A stretch of 52,373 nucleotides of DNA from Myxococcota bacterium (GCA_025453555.1 JALOQC010000040.1:1-52373), one strand, 5' to 3'. Shown: positions 7,696-18,294, counted from the first letter of the stretch. Made by a program: numbers and translations. Notes: generated by a model from the sequence alone, not told the origin.

Positions 7696-8507
7696 CGCGC
7701 GCGCCGCTCCACCGCGAGGGCCTCCACGAGCCGCGTGACCTCCGCTTCGAGCGCTGCGTCGCGGCGCGCTTCCTCCCAATCCGCCGCGACCGCCGCGTGC
7801 ACCTCCGCGAGCGCCGGCTCCTCGGAGGCCGCTCGCGCCTCGACGCGCACGAGGTGCACGCCGAGCACACCTTCGACGGGGCCGCCCCACGCGCCGAGCG
7901 CCGCCTCGCGAACGAACGCCGCAACCGGCCCACCGAGCTCCGCCTCGACTCGGCGAAGCTCGGCGTTCGGGAATCGATAGCCGCGCAAGAACGGATCCCC
8001 GAGCGACTCCGGCGCCTCGGCGCCCACGCTCGACAAACGCTCGAGCGCGGCGGCTGCGTCGGCGGATGCGTCCGTGCGTCGCGCGCGATCGAAGAACACG
8101 TGCTCGAACGTGACGCGCGGCGGCCGTCGGTAGCGGCCCGGGTGCGCGCGCAGAAACGCGAGGAGCTGTGCATCGGTCGGAGGAGGAACCTCCGCGGTGT
8201 TGCGCAGCAGGAACTCCATCTTCTGCGCGAGCCGCCGACGCACGATCACGTCGCCGTCGGCCATTCCGAGGCTCGTCGCCTCTCGCACCAGCGCCTCCTC
8301 GCGCAGGAACGCGCGTACGAGCGCTTCGTCGTCCTCCACCGCGCGCCCGGTGCTGCGCAGCGACTCGCGCCGCAGCCCCTCGACGAACCCGTCCGTCACC
8401 ACGACCGGCGCCGCCTCCTCGCGCGGCGTGCGCGCGCGATCGATCGCGAAGAGCAGCGCGCCGAGGATCACGAAGTGGAGCAGCGGCTCGCGAAGGACAC
8501 GCGACAT
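7692..8507 (-). CDS. PpiC-like (parvulin-type) periplasmic peptidyl-prolyl isomerase, membrane-anchored
   Basis: A 271-aa protein with an N-terminal membrane anchor (PLLHFVILGALLFAIDRA, about 8-25), a SurA/PpiD-like alpha-helical region (about 40-115) and a parvulin-like domain from about 120 to 225 with FEHVFF and AWGGPVEGVLGVHLVRVE strands. The usual parvulin HxxY/ISxCPS signatures are poorly preserved, so it may be a chaperone rather than an active isomerase. Genes of this kind are often found beside HupE/UreJ_2 genes, suggesting it folds the partner's periplasmic domain (inference). A TAGCCT hexamer lies nine bases before the ATG, and the gene ends in an ATGA overlap with the HupE/UreJ gene. 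Confidence 0.75.
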   Translation of the reverse strand: MSRVLREPLLHFVILGALLFAIDRARTPREEAAPVVVTDGFVEGLRRESLRSTGRAVEDDEALVRAFLREEALVREATSLGMADGDVIVRRRLAQKMEFLLRNTAEVPPPTDAQLLAFLRAHPGRYRRPPRVTFEHVFFDRARRTDASADAAAALERLSSVGAEAPESLGDPFLRGYRFPNAELRRVEAELGGPVAAFVREAALGAWGGPVEGVLGVHLVRVEARAASEEPALAEVHAAVAADWEEARRDAALEAEVTRLVEALAVERRAR

Positions 8508-8592
8508 CGGGGCGCGAGGCTACGGGGTTCCGCATCGGCGCGCGAGCGACGTGTGAGGTGGCCGCGCTCCTGCGTGCGAGAGCGATCGTGCG

Positions 8593-9636
8593 TCACTCGC
8601 GCACGCAGCGCACGTGCGCGAGCCCGCCCCGCTCGAGCAGCGCCGTCTGCCCGTCCGTGAAGTCGACGATCCACTGCACGATCTCCCCGAAGTCGCGCTC
8701 GGTCGCGCTCCAGAAGCGCGCCGACGGCGTCGAGGGAAAGAGCTCGGCGTCGATCGCAGGCCGCGCCCGCGCTTCGTCGACCAAGTCGTGCAGCTCGTAG
8801 AGGGTCGGCAGGCGCGCGCCCTCCCCGCAGACGCTCGTCGCCTCCGAGAACGGAACCGCTTCGCTCGCCAAACGCTCCCAGCGGAGCCCGCCGTGCACGA
8901 CGACGTCACCCTCCACCGTGCCGCGCGGCACTTGCGCGCGCTCGCCCGCCACGCAGCGCACGTGTCCGCCTCCGACGTCGATGCCCGCGCTCACCGTCTC
9001 GCCCTGCCCGAAGTAGATCGCGTACGCCGCCACGTCCGAGAGGCGCGACGCCGTCCAGACGTAGTCGGCCGCGCCCGCGAACACCGCGGCATCGAAGCTC
9101 GGCGTCCGGCTCGCGTCGAGGATCGTCGCCAGCTCGACGCGCGCGGGGAGGCGCCAGTCCTCGCGGCCGCCGGAAACCAAAGACGCGCAATACGCACGCG
9201 CGTCGGCCCAAGGTCGCGACGTGACGCTCTCACGTTGCCACGACAGCCCCGTGAGCTCGTCGTTCACCACGTCGCCGTCGACCCGAAACGAACGCTCCGC
9301 TGGCGCGCGCATCGGAAACCCCGCGTGCCCTCGCGTCCCGCAGAGCACTTCGTCGGCGCAAGCGCATGCCTCGGCCTCGCAGCGCTCGAACGCGGGACAC
9401 GCGCACTGCGCGCCCGCGTCGAGCGAAGCGTCGACCGGCAGGCTCGAGTCCACGTGCGTGTCCGTTCCCGCGTCGGGCGTGCTCGCATCGCTCGACGCGT
9501 CGAGCGCGCCCGAGTCGCCGCCACACGCGGCCACGAAGACGAGCCCCATGGCCAGCGCACGTGCAAAGGACCGAGCGTCGCAGAAAGGAGAAGCGCCCGC
9601 TTCGACCGCGCGCCCCAGCGCCACGCGCGACCTCAC
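8593..9636 (-). CDS. Lipoprotein with two Lcl (DUF1566) domains
   Basis: A predicted lipoprotein with lipobox VAAC just after the hydrophobic ALAMGLVFVAA. It then has an Asp/Ala/Ser linker, a Cys-rich stretch (CACPAFERCEAEACACADEVLC), and two repeats of the Lcl/DUF1566 fold: one around WADARAYCASLVSGGREDWRLP...ILD and a second around CGEGARLPTLYELHDLVDE...FWSAT...VRCVRE. Such domains are surface modules of formylglycine-enzyme/lectin-like shape. An ATG at 9549 would leave only eight residues before the Cys and no positive n-region. The GTG at 9636 is in frame and forms a GTGA overlap with the preceding stop, so I use it, although the leader is then long. It is last in a DUF1592-DUF1552 operon. 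Confidence 0.8.
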   Translation of the reverse strand: MRSRVALGRAVEAGASPFCDARSFARALAMGLVFVAACGGDSGALDASSDASTPDAGTDTHVDSSLPVDASLDAGAQCACPAFERCEAEACACADEVLCGTRGHAGFPMRAPAERSFRVDGDVVNDELTGLSWQRESVTSRPWADARAYCASLVSGGREDWRLPARVELATILDASRTPSFDAAVFAGAADYVWTASRLSDVAAYAIYFGQGETVSAGIDVGGGHVRCVAGERAQVPRGTVEGDVVVHGGLRWERLASEAVPFSEATSVCGEGARLPTLYELHDLVDEARARPAIDAELFPSTPSARFWSATERDFGEIVQWIVDFTDGQTALLERGGLAHVRCVRE

Positions 9637-11075
9637 GTCAGCCGAGGCAACGGCCCGCGCAGGGAGATCGTGGCGCCGGCGTTGTCCTCGATCTCCGCGA
9701 GACCGAAGGAGTCGCGCTCCGTCAGCCCCATCGCGTGCATCAAGCTCACGTGCAAGTGAGACTCCGCCGGGCCGACCCGTTGCGCAGGCCCCCACGAGAA
9801 GGGCGTGAGGTTGGTCGGCGCGTAGTAGACGTAACGCCCGGGTCGGAAGTAGCCGCCCGCGCCGCCCGCGATGACGCGCGGCATGCGGTCGCGCCAATGA
9901 GTGCCCGTGCTGAGCTCGGTGCACCACACCACCGCCGTATTGTCGAGCAAGGTGCCGTCACCCTCCGGTACCGAGTCGAGCGTCTGGCAGAACCGCGCGA
10001 ACTGGGCCGCGTACGCGCGGTAGTAGTTCGTCATGTGGCCGGCCATCTCCGACGAGTACCCGCCCGCATCCTCCGTGGAGTTGTGGGCGATGTCCTGGTG
10101 CATGTTGAGGTGACCGGGCGCCCCGAAGTCGGCGTTCGTGAGGTGCGGCGCCACGAAGGACACGACCCGCGTGATGTCGCAGCTGAACGCGAGCGCGGTG
10201 AGCTGCGCGAACTGGCTGACCGAGTCACCCGAGAGCGTGACGCTCGGGTCGCACGAGATGCCTCCGCCGACGGCCCCGCCGCCGAAGGAGATCTCGAGAT
10301 CGCGGACGAGCTGCTGGTGTCGCTGTAGCTTGTCGCGGTCGACCCCCGACAAGCGCGGGCTGACCCGCTCGAACTCGCCCGCCGCGAAGTCGAGCACGCT
10401 GCCGCGCGCCGCGCGGAGACGGTCCGCACGCGTCGGAGCGGTCGGCGCGGAGGGACCCGACGGCAAGAGGCCCATGATGTCGCGGAACGCGGTGCTCGGG
10501 TTCGACTCGCGCGACGCTGGCTCGTTCGCCGCGTTGAAGTTGTAGGGGTGCTGATGATTCGCGCCGTAGACGCGCGACGCGATTCGACCCGGCACCGCCA
10601 CCGCCGCCGCGATCTCCTGATCGAGGCTGCGGCCACCGCCGATCGCCGTCGACCCCGAGCGCTGCACCGACCACGTGCTCGTGAGCAGATGCGCCTGGCC
10701 GAGGTGATGTTCGTTCCCGTCGTGCCCGATCCCGTTGCGGACCCGCCTCGACTCCGCGATCGACGTCGCCATCGTCAGGTTGTCGAGGATGAGCAGCTTG
10801 TTCCGCAGTGGATGCAGCGACTGGAAGATCCGGCTGAAGTCCGACTCCGCGAGGCTGCGGAGGTCAATCTCGTGATCGCGCGCGAGCGACGCCGGATCAC
10901 GCATCTGCCACGTCGGCGGCACCATCCCGTGCGGCGTGATGAAGAACGCGAGGCGCTTCGGCGGCGCCGGCGGCTGCGCGGCGCTGCGAGCCCCACGCCC
11001 GAGCAACGACGGGAGGTAGAGGGATCCCGCGCCGACTCCGAGCGCGGTGAGGAAACGACGACGATCGACCTTCAT
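9633..11075 (-). CDS. DUF1552 family exported protein with Tat signal
   Basis: The 480-aa protein starts with a twin-arginine signal (DRRRFLTALGVGAG), so it should be exported folded, as expected for a cofactor- or metal-binding protein. The body is typical DUF1552: KRLAFFITPHGMVPPTW near the N-terminus, then an alkaline-phosphatase/sulfatase-like arrangement with conserved His and Asp (NGIGHDGNEHHLGQAHLLT, HLNMHQDIAHNS, VWCTELSTGTHWRDRMP). DUF1552 proteins are almost always encoded with DUF1592/DUF1588 cytochrome-like proteins, as here; the reaction is not known. The start overlaps the upstream stop by one base (TGATG) and its own stop overlaps a GTG start (GTGA), so three genes form one coupled operon. 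Confidence 0.9.
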   Translation of the reverse strand: MKVDRRRFLTALGVGAGSLYLPSLLGRGARSAAQPPAPPKRLAFFITPHGMVPPTWQMRDPASLARDHEIDLRSLAESDFSRIFQSLHPLRNKLLILDNLTMATSIAESRRVRNGIGHDGNEHHLGQAHLLTSTWSVQRSGSTAIGGGRSLDQEIAAAVAVPGRIASRVYGANHQHPYNFNAANEPASRESNPSTAFRDIMGLLPSGPSAPTAPTRADRLRAARGSVLDFAAGEFERVSPRLSGVDRDKLQRHQQLVRDLEISFGGGAVGGGISCDPSVTLSGDSVSQFAQLTALAFSCDITRVVSFVAPHLTNADFGAPGHLNMHQDIAHNSTEDAGGYSSEMAGHMTNYYRAYAAQFARFCQTLDSVPEGDGTLLDNTAVVWCTELSTGTHWRDRMPRVIAGGAGGYFRPGRYVYYAPTNLTPFSWGPAQRVGPAESHLHVSLMHAMGLTERDSFGLAEIEDNAGATISLRGPLPRLT

Positions 11076-12715
11076 CACTCGGCCTCCGTGATTTCGGGGC
11101 GCAGCACGAACTCGGGACGGCGGACCATGCGCACGAGCAGCTCGTCGAGATCGCCGCCCGCGGCCTCGAACTCGTCCTGGAGCGTGCGGAGGTGACAGGC
11201 GTCCTCCGCTTCCGGGGTGCGGCCGTTCGCGTACACGAACCACTTCTCGACCGCGCAGTCGCTGACCGTGTCACTGCGCGCGAAGCGCTGCTGGAGGTCG
11301 ACCGCGCCGTCGTAGATCCCGTCGGCTTCCTCGCCGAGCCCGAGCGCGAGGCCCGTCGCGTCCACCGGCAGACCGTTGTCCGTCGTACGGAAGCGGCCGG
11401 CGGTGTCGTAGTTCTCGAAGCCGAAGCCGAAGCCGTCGATACGCTCGTGGCAGCTCTGGCACTCGTCGGGCGAGGTGCGCTCCTCGAAGAGCATTCGGTT
11501 CGTCTGCGGGCCCATTCCCGGGTCCGGCGTCGGCGGCGACGTGTCGGCATCGGCGGGCGGAGAGCCCGGCGGTGTGCACAGCAGTCGGCTCAGCACGAAC
11601 ACGCCGCGGAGCGGCGGCGAGCCGTTCGCCTCGCGCGCTTCGCCACCGAGGAACGCGACGCGGGTGAGGATGCCCGCGCGCTCGGGCGGCAGCTCCATCG
11701 CCGTGTCGACCCCCGGCGAGGTCACACCGTAGAGCGGCGCGAGCTCGGGAGGCACGAAGCCCATGCGCGACGTGAAGAGGTCGGAGAGCGAGCCCTCGAA
11801 GAACACGTGCTCCGCGAAGCGCATCGACTCCTCGCGCGCCGCCGCGGCCACCGTGGGGTTCCACTCGGGCGCGATCTCCGGGAGCTTCATCTCGCTCGCG
11901 ACGCGGTCGAGGTGCAGCCACTGGCGGAAGTAGTCGCGGACCGCGAGGCGAGCGCGAGGATCGGCGAGCATCCTACGCGCTTGGCTCTCGAGCTGCTCGG
12001 CGCTGCGGAGGTCGTCCGCGTCGGCCGCCGCGAAGAGCGAGTCGTCCGGCATGCTCTCCCAGAGCAGATACGAGAGGCGGCTCGCGACCTCGTGGGACGT
12101 GAGGCGAACCTGCGCATCCCGCACGCGATCGCCGCCGAGCTCGAGGCGGTAGAGGAACTGAGGCGTCTGAAGGAACGCCGCCACCGTGAGCTGAATCGCC
12201 GCGGCGAAGTCGATCGACGCGCGCTGCGCCTCGAAGAACGCCACGTAGCGGTCACTCTCTTCGCGCGTGAGCGGTCGACGCATCGCGCGACGCCCGAAGG
12301 CCTCCACGAAACGCCGCGCACAGTCTCCGTCCGCTTCGCCGCACGGCACGTTGCGCGCACGCACCGCCGGTTCGGTCGCCACCAGCCCGCCCACGTCGAA
12401 CGCGGCTTGCTCCCAGCGGTTCACGTGCAGCTCGGAGGGACCGAGCGCGAGGGCTTCGTTCTCGAACGACGCCGTGCTCGTGCCGTCGGGGGGCATCGAT
12501 GGCAGCTCGAGGTTCACGACCCCGACCAGGTCGCGCACCGTGTTCGCCCACTCGCGACCAGTGAGGCGTCGCATCGGAGCGGTCCCGAGGACCACCGCGT
12601 CCGAGTTGCGACACATTCGCGACGTGGCGCCACCGCCACTACCGCCTTCGGGGTCGCTGATCGTGCCTTGGCACGCCAGCGAGAGGAGCAGCAAGACTGC
12701 ACCGAGCTGTCTCAT
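11075..12715 (-). CDS. DUF1592/DUF1588/DUF1585 cytochrome c-like lipoprotein
   Basis: A 546-aa lipoprotein (lipobox LSLAC after GAVLLLLS) with the usual domain order of this family: a DUF1587-like N-terminal part (MRRLTGREWANTVRDLVGV), DUF1595 (RRFVEAFGRRAMRRPLTREE), DUF1592 in the middle (SHEVASRLSYLLWESMPDD...QWLHLDRV), DUF1588 with a c-type haem motif CQSCH in DECQSCHERIDGFGFGFENYD (nearby GRFRTTD), and DUF1585 at the end (VRMVRRPEFVLRPE). The haem motif suggests periplasmic electron transfer, and family context suggests a partner for the DUF1552 protein. A -10-like TACGTT ends seven bases before the ATG at 12715. The longer frame back to 12820 lacks a signal peptide and is rejected. Confidence 0.9.
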   Translation of the reverse strand: MRQLGAVLLLLSLACQGTISDPEGGSGGGATSRMCRNSDAVVLGTAPMRRLTGREWANTVRDLVGVVNLELPSMPPDGTSTASFENEALALGPSELHVNRWEQAAFDVGGLVATEPAVRARNVPCGEADGDCARRFVEAFGRRAMRRPLTREESDRYVAFFEAQRASIDFAAAIQLTVAAFLQTPQFLYRLELGGDRVRDAQVRLTSHEVASRLSYLLWESMPDDSLFAAADADDLRSAEQLESQARRMLADPRARLAVRDYFRQWLHLDRVASEMKLPEIAPEWNPTVAAAAREESMRFAEHVFFEGSLSDLFTSRMGFVPPELAPLYGVTSPGVDTAMELPPERAGILTRVAFLGGEAREANGSPPLRGVFVLSRLLCTPPGSPPADADTSPPTPDPGMGPQTNRMLFEERTSPDECQSCHERIDGFGFGFENYDTAGRFRTTDNGLPVDATGLALGLGEEADGIYDGAVDLQQRFARSDTVSDCAVEKWFVYANGRTPEAEDACHLRTLQDEFEAAGGDLDELLVRMVRRPEFVLRPEITEAE

Positions 12716-12722
12716 GGCGGGC

Positions 12723-12728
12723 AACGTA
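12723..12728 (-). promoter_or_regulatory. Candidate -10 hexamer TACGTT, 7 nt before the DUF1592 gene
   Basis: On the minus strand TACGTT is followed by GCCCGCC and then the ATG. There is no Shine-Dalgarno site. TTGAGC lies about 19 bases upstream as a weak -35. It fits the leaderless pattern seen at other genes. Confidence 0.5.
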
Positions 12729-12919
12729 CCCTTTCTGCACAAGGGCGGCTCAACAAAAATCGACACCGCGCCAGCGAACGTGCATCTCGCAAGAGTTGCG
12801 CACAAATCGCTCGCATCCACCGAGCGATCCGGTGAAGGAGCTCGAGCGACGTCGGGGGTGGATGGCGTGCCCGTGTAGGCTCGAGACTCTCAGTGCAGCC
12901 CGCTCCCGACGACCATACA

Positions 12920-13083
12920 CGCAACGAACACACACGCGACGACATCACAGTCGACGAACACACACGCGACGAACACGCACGCGACGACCTCGCACGCGAC
13001 GACCTCGCACGGACGACCTCGCACGGACGACCTCGCACGGACGACCTCGCACGGACGACCTCGCACGGACGACCTCGCACGTG
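12920..13083. repeat. Tandem repeat tract, 14-bp unit CTCGCACGGACGAC
   Basis: The 382-bp gap between the DUF1592 gene and the response regulator is largely filled by repeats. About six near-perfect 14-bp units occupy roughly 12999-13083, preceded by related, more variable units (ACACACGCGACGA-like) from about 12920. Fourteen is not a multiple of three and the frames are poor, so I treat the tract as non-coding. It ends just after (on the minus strand) the stop of the response regulator gene. Confidence 0.8.
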
Positions 13084-13097
13084 CGCTCGAAGGCCGT

Positions 13098-14483
<1,386 letters not shown>

Positions 14484-14502
14484 CACGTCACTCTCCTTCT
14501 CG

Positions 14503-14600
14503 AGGGGCTGTCGCCAGCCCCTCCCCCGCGGGGCGTGGAGCCCCGATGGGGCCCCCACCCGCGAGCCTTCGCTCACTTCGTTCATCGGCTCCACGCTCAC
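14503..14600 (+). repeat. Dispersed structured element, copy D (between kinase and regulator genes)
   Basis: Hairpin 1 AGGGGCTG-TCGC-CAGCCCCT (14503-14522), a C run, hairpin 2 GGGGC-GTGGA-GCCCC (14530-14544), then GATGGGGCCCCCACCC and a tail with CGAGCCTTCGCTCACTTCG. It sits in the leader of the response regulator gene, 20 bases before its ATG, so in the transcript it could influence expression of the regulator relative to its kinase. Confidence 0.75.
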
Positions 14601-14712
14601 GCGTGGTCCAATAGTCTCGTCGAATCGTGCGGCTACGTGGACTGCGTCCACTTCGCTTCGCACGATTCCACTTCGAACCGCTGAGCGCCGTCCGGCTTGC
14701 GGTAGCCGTCCA

Positions 14713-16602
14713 TCACACGCGCTTCTGATCTGGAGAATCGAACGAAACGTCGGGGCTCGGTCGCGGGAGGATCACCCGAAAGCATGCGCCGCCGAGCTCG
14801 CGCGCGGGGACGAGCTCGAGCTGGCCGCCGTGGAGCTCGACGAAGCGACGCGAGAGCGAGAGGCCGAGCCCGACGCCGCCCACGCGGCCGCTGCTGAACG
14901 GTTGAAAGAGCCGCTCGCGCACTCGCGCCGAGATGCCTTCGCCCGCGTCTTCGACCTCGATGCGCCACGTGCCCTCGAGCGCCTCCGCGCGGAGCTGAAC
15001 CCGACGCCGCTCCGGCGGAAGCCCCGCCACTGCCTCCACCGCGTTGCGCAACAAATTCGTGAGCACGCTCTGCAGCAGATCCGCGTCGACCCGCAGCGTC
15101 TGATCGGGCGCGGAGTCGAGCACCTCGATCGTCACCCCGCGCTCCTCCGCGAAGTCCTCCACGAGCGCACGCGCCCGCTCGAGGATCACGTGATCGGGCA
15201 CGTCGGTGGAGCTCAAGCTGCGTGGTCGCGCGAAGTCGAGCAGCACGTCGGCGAGCGTCCGCAGACGACCGATCTCGGCGCGCACCTGCTGTCGCACCGC
15301 CACGCGAGCGGCCTCCGGCATCGATCCGCCGAGCGCGTCCATGCCGACGGAGAGCGCGTTGAGCGAGTTCCTCAGCTCGTGCGAGAGCGCCGCGCCCGCA
15401 CGACCCAGCGCAGCGAGCCGCTCCGCGTCGATGAGCGCGTCGCGCGTCTCTTCGAGCTCGCGGGTCCTCGATCGAACACGCTCCTCCAGCGTGTCGGCGA
15501 GCTCCGCGATGCGATCGCGATCGGCGCGCGCGCTCTCCTCGCGCGACGCGAGCTCCGCCACGAGCTCCGAGAACGTGCGGCGCAACGAGCCCACCTCGTC
15601 GCGCGGCCCGCGCACGTCGATCCCCTTGCCGACCCGCGCGGCCCGCACGTCGCCTTCGAGCGCCAGCACGGGCTCCGTCAACCTTCGCGCGACGAGCAGC
15701 CCGACGATCATCCCGACGAGCGCGATCACCGACGCCGCCACCAGCAACGCGTTCGCGCGCTCGTCCGCCGCCCGATCGAGCTCGCTCCACGGCCACGCGT
15801 ACACGAGGCGCGCCCCCGTGCTCCCGACCGGTGCCCACGCGAGCACCGTGCGCTCCCCGTCGACGGTCGTGGCGATCGCGCCCGGACGTTCGGCGCCACG
15901 GACCGCGCTGGCCCACGCATTCGTGGCGAGGGGTGGGCTCCCGTGCACGAAGAGCTCTTCCCCCGACGCGCTCAAGAGCACGAGGTCGTGTGAGCCGGGA
16001 CCCGAGCCGTAGACCGTGTCGTCGAAGAAGTCGCCCCGCGCGAGGCGGATCTCGCCCCGCAAGAGCCCCTCCAACGCGCCCGCTTCGTCGCGCATCGGCA
16101 CCACGAGCGAGAGCGTCGACCCTTCGTCACGAGCGAAACGCACGATGGGCTCACGAGCCTCCGCGCCTTCCGCGAACCATGGCGCGTCCGCGAAGCTCCG
16201 CCCCACACACGCCTCGTGGCGTGGTTCCGCCCCGTGGCATCGCCCGGTCTCGTCGACCAGCAGCACCTCGCCGTCGAAGAAGAAGAGCGTGAGCCGCCAC
16301 GCCTCGTTGAGCACGCGCCGCTCGGGCGCCTCGTCCCCGTCGTCGAGGTCCACCTCGACCATCCGCGAGACGTGCTCCAGCTCCTCGATCGCGAGCTCGA
16401 CGTGGTCGAGGAACGCAAGCGCCCCCTGCATCGCGAAGAGGCGCTGCCGATCGACGATCACCTCTTCGAGGTCGTCCCCCGCCATGGACGAAAGAAGTGC
16501 CCCGGTCGTGCCCGCACAGAGCAGGGCGAAGAGCGCGAACGCGAGGGTAGTACGCGTCGAAATGCTCACGGGTGGTCCTCGAACTCTGCCTCGCGGGATC
16601 AT
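14713..16602 (-). CDS. Membrane sensor histidine kinase with extracytoplasmic Cache-like domain
   Basis: A 629-aa sensor. A first membrane helix (LAFALFALLCAGTTGALL) is followed by a large periplasmic domain (about 40-270) with dCache/PAS-like features (AWRLTLFFFDGEVLLVDETG, LSLVVPMRDEAGALEGLL, FDDTVYGSGPG). Then come a second helix (ALLVAASVIALVGMIVGLLV), HAMP, a short coiled coil, the HisKA H-box SHELRNSLNALS, and an HATPase domain (NLLRNAVEAV, DAGEGI, GVGLGLSLS). It should autophosphorylate on the H-box His and pass phosphate to the NtrC-type regulator downstream. GTG at 16569 is an alternative start directly before the first helix and has GAGGA upstream. Ligand unknown. The gene is divergent from the SulP transporter gene. 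Confidence 0.9.
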   Translation of the reverse strand: MIPRGRVRGPPVSISTRTTLAFALFALLCAGTTGALLSSMAGDDLEEVIVDRQRLFAMQGALAFLDHVELAIEELEHVSRMVEVDLDDGDEAPERRVLNEAWRLTLFFFDGEVLLVDETGRCHGAEPRHEACVGRSFADAPWFAEGAEAREPIVRFARDEGSTLSLVVPMRDEAGALEGLLRGEIRLARGDFFDDTVYGSGPGSHDLVLLSASGEELFVHGSPPLATNAWASAVRGAERPGAIATTVDGERTVLAWAPVGSTGARLVYAWPWSELDRAADERANALLVAASVIALVGMIVGLLVARRLTEPVLALEGDVRAARVGKGIDVRGPRDEVGSLRRTFSELVAELASREESARADRDRIAELADTLEERVRSRTRELEETRDALIDAERLAALGRAGAALSHELRNSLNALSVGMDALGGSMPEAARVAVRQQVRAEIGRLRTLADVLLDFARPRSLSSTDVPDHVILERARALVEDFAEERGVTIEVLDSAPDQTLRVDADLLQSVLTNLLRNAVEAVAGLPPERRRVQLRAEALEGTWRIEVEDAGEGISARVRERLFQPFSSGRVGGVGLGLSLSRRFVELHGGQLELVPARELGGACFRVILPRPSPDVSFDSPDQKRV

Positions 16603-16707
16603 CCGAGTCGAAAGATTCTTTCGAGACGACCCTCAAAGAGCCTTTCGATCCCGTAGCGAACGATCGTTACAGACATTGGAAATCACACGACAATTGCCGC
16701 ATCACCA
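16603..16707. promoter_or_regulatory. Divergent control region between sensor kinase and SulP genes, with a palindrome
   Basis: This 105-bp stretch is less GC-rich than its surroundings and contains the perfect palindrome AACGATCGTT (16659-16668), extended imperfectly by flanking GTAGCG and AC. It is a plausible operator or activator site for either direction. No strong -10/-35 or sigma-54 promoter could be fixed. Confidence 0.35.
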
Positions 16708-18294
16708 TTGGGTACGGCGCGTGCTTCGGCCTGGGATGTGGGCACACCTTCTCCGACCCCCGTCTCCTTCGCGGATCACTTCCGCTTCCTCAAGAGCGAC
16801 CTTCCGGCCGGTGTCGTCGTCTTCCTCGTCGCGCTCCCGCTCTGTCTCGGCGTGGCGCACGCCTCCAAGGTTCCGCCGCTCGCGGGCGTGATCTCCGGTC
16901 TGGTGGGCGGCATCGTCGTCGGCCTGCTCAGCGGCTCGCACAAGGCCGTCAGCGGTCCCGCCGCCGGCCTGATCGTGATCGTTCTCGGCGCGGTCGAAGC
17001 CCTCGGCTACCCGGGCCTGCTCCTCGCGACCTTCCTCGCCGGCGGTCTGCAGCTCCTGCTCGGCGTCGCGCGCTTCGGCGGCATCTCGACGCTCTTCCCG
17101 CCCGCCGTGGTCCGCGGAATGCTCGTCGCGATCGGGCTCATCCTCGTCCTGAAGCAGATCCCGCACGCAGTCGGCTACAGCGGCGATTTCGAAGGCGACG
17201 AAGCGTTCTGGCAGGCCGACGGTCGCAACACCCTCACCGAGATCCCGTTCGCGCTCGGACACTTCCACGTCGGCGCGGTGCTCATCTCGCTGACCGGCCT
17301 CGCGCTGATCCTGCTCAAGGAGCGGATCGAGTGGCTCAAGAACCTGCGCTGGATCCCGGGGCCCTTGCTCGCGGTCGCGGCCGGAATGGGCCTCAACGAG
17401 CTCTTCCACGCGATCGCCCCGAGCCTCGCGGTCGGTCAGTCGCTCGTCGTGCAGATGCCGGTCGGCGGCATCGCCGCGCTCCAAGAGGAGCTCGCGTTCC
17501 CCGACTTCGGGATGATCGGCCGCGCGGACGTCTGGGGGGTGGCGGTCACCCTCGCGATCATCGCGAGCATCGAGACGTTGCTCTCGATCGAGGCGCTCGA
17601 CTCGCTCGATCCCGACAAGCGCGTGACCCCGACCAACCGTGAGCTGGTCGCGCAGGGCGCCGGCAACCTCGTCGCCCCCCTCATGGGAGGCATCCCGCTC
17701 ACCGCCGTGATCGTGCGCGGCACCGCGAACGTGAGCTCCGGCGCGCGAACGCGATCGAGCACGGTCTTCCACGGCCTGCTGCTCCTCGTCTCGATCCTCG
17801 CGCTCGCCCCGCTGATGAACCGCATCCCCCTCGCCGCGCTCGCGGCCGTGCTCCTGCAGGTCGGCTACAAGCTCGCGAGCCCGGCGGTCTTCGTCACGAT
17901 GCTGCGTCGTGCGCCCGCGCATTGGGTGCCCTTCCTCTCGACCGTTCTGCTCATCCTCTTCACCGATCTGCTCACGGGCGTCGTGGGTGGCTTCGTGGTC
18001 GCGGTCGGCTTCATCGTCATCGAGACGCTGCGTGTGCGGCGCGCGACCTCGAAGCAGCCCGAAGTCCAGGTCCGCCTCGCTCCCACCGTGCCGTGGCTCA
18101 GCAAGCTCGCGCTCCGGCAGTCGCTCACGCGCGTCGACGAGGGCGGCGTGGTCGTCATCGACGGCAGCAACACCGACGTGATCCACCCCGACGTGCGCCG
18201 CGAGATCGAGGCGTTCATCGAGCGTGCGCGGGAGAAGCGCATCGAGGTCCGCCTCCGACATCTGCCCGACCCGAACGCGGTCGCGGCGCACTGA
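16708..18294 (+). CDS. SulP-family anion transporter, probably bicarbonate
   Basis: An inner-membrane protein of up to 528 aa with 10-12 helices and SulP hallmarks: the first-helix LPAGVVVFLVALPLCLGVAHA, the GSHKAVSGPAAGL segment, and a DPDKRVTPTNRELVAQGAGN loop followed by GGIPLTAVIVRGTANVSSGARTRSS. The C-terminus (about 460-520) is a short STAS-like domain (VVVIDGSNTDVIHPDVRREIEAF). The SulP family carries sulfate, bicarbonate or other anions; the adjacent beta-carbonic anhydrase makes sodium-coupled bicarbonate uptake the best guess (inference). The start is uncertain: TTG at 16708 is the first possible codon and GTG at 16738 is an alternative, both without a clear ribosome binding site. 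Confidence 0.88.
   Translation: MGTARASAWDVGTPSPTPVSFADHFRFLKSDLPAGVVVFLVALPLCLGVAHASKVPPLAGVISGLVGGIVVGLLSGSHKAVSGPAAGLIVIVLGAVEALGYPGLLLATFLAGGLQLLLGVARFGGISTLFPPAVVRGMLVAIGLILVLKQIPHAVGYSGDFEGDEAFWQADGRNTLTEIPFALGHFHVGAVLISLTGLALILLKERIEWLKNLRWIPGPLLAVAAGMGLNELFHAIAPSLAVGQSLVVQMPVGGIAALQEELAFPDFGMIGRADVWGVAVTLAIIASIETLLSIEALDSLDPDKRVTPTNRELVAQGAGNLVAPLMGGIPLTAVIVRGTANVSSGARTRSSTVFHGLLLLVSILALAPLMNRIPLAALAAVLLQVGYKLASPAVFVTMLRRAPAHWVPFLSTVLLILFTDLLTGVVGGFVVAVGFIVIETLRVRRATSKQPEVQVRLAPTVPWLSKLALRQSLTRVDEGGVVVIDGSNTDVIHPDVRREIEAFIERAREKRIEVRLRHLPDPNAVAAH

Noticed and set aside
12920-13083. CRISPR array
   Set aside because: Units are 14 bp, contiguous and have no unique spacers; there are no cas genes nearby. 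The same holds for the other tandem tracts.
16711-16724. Sigma-54 promoter (GG-N10-GC) before the SulP gene
   Set aside because: The GG and GC pairs fit, but the surrounding consensus (TGGCAC, TTGC) does not, and such pairs are frequent in GC-rich DNA.
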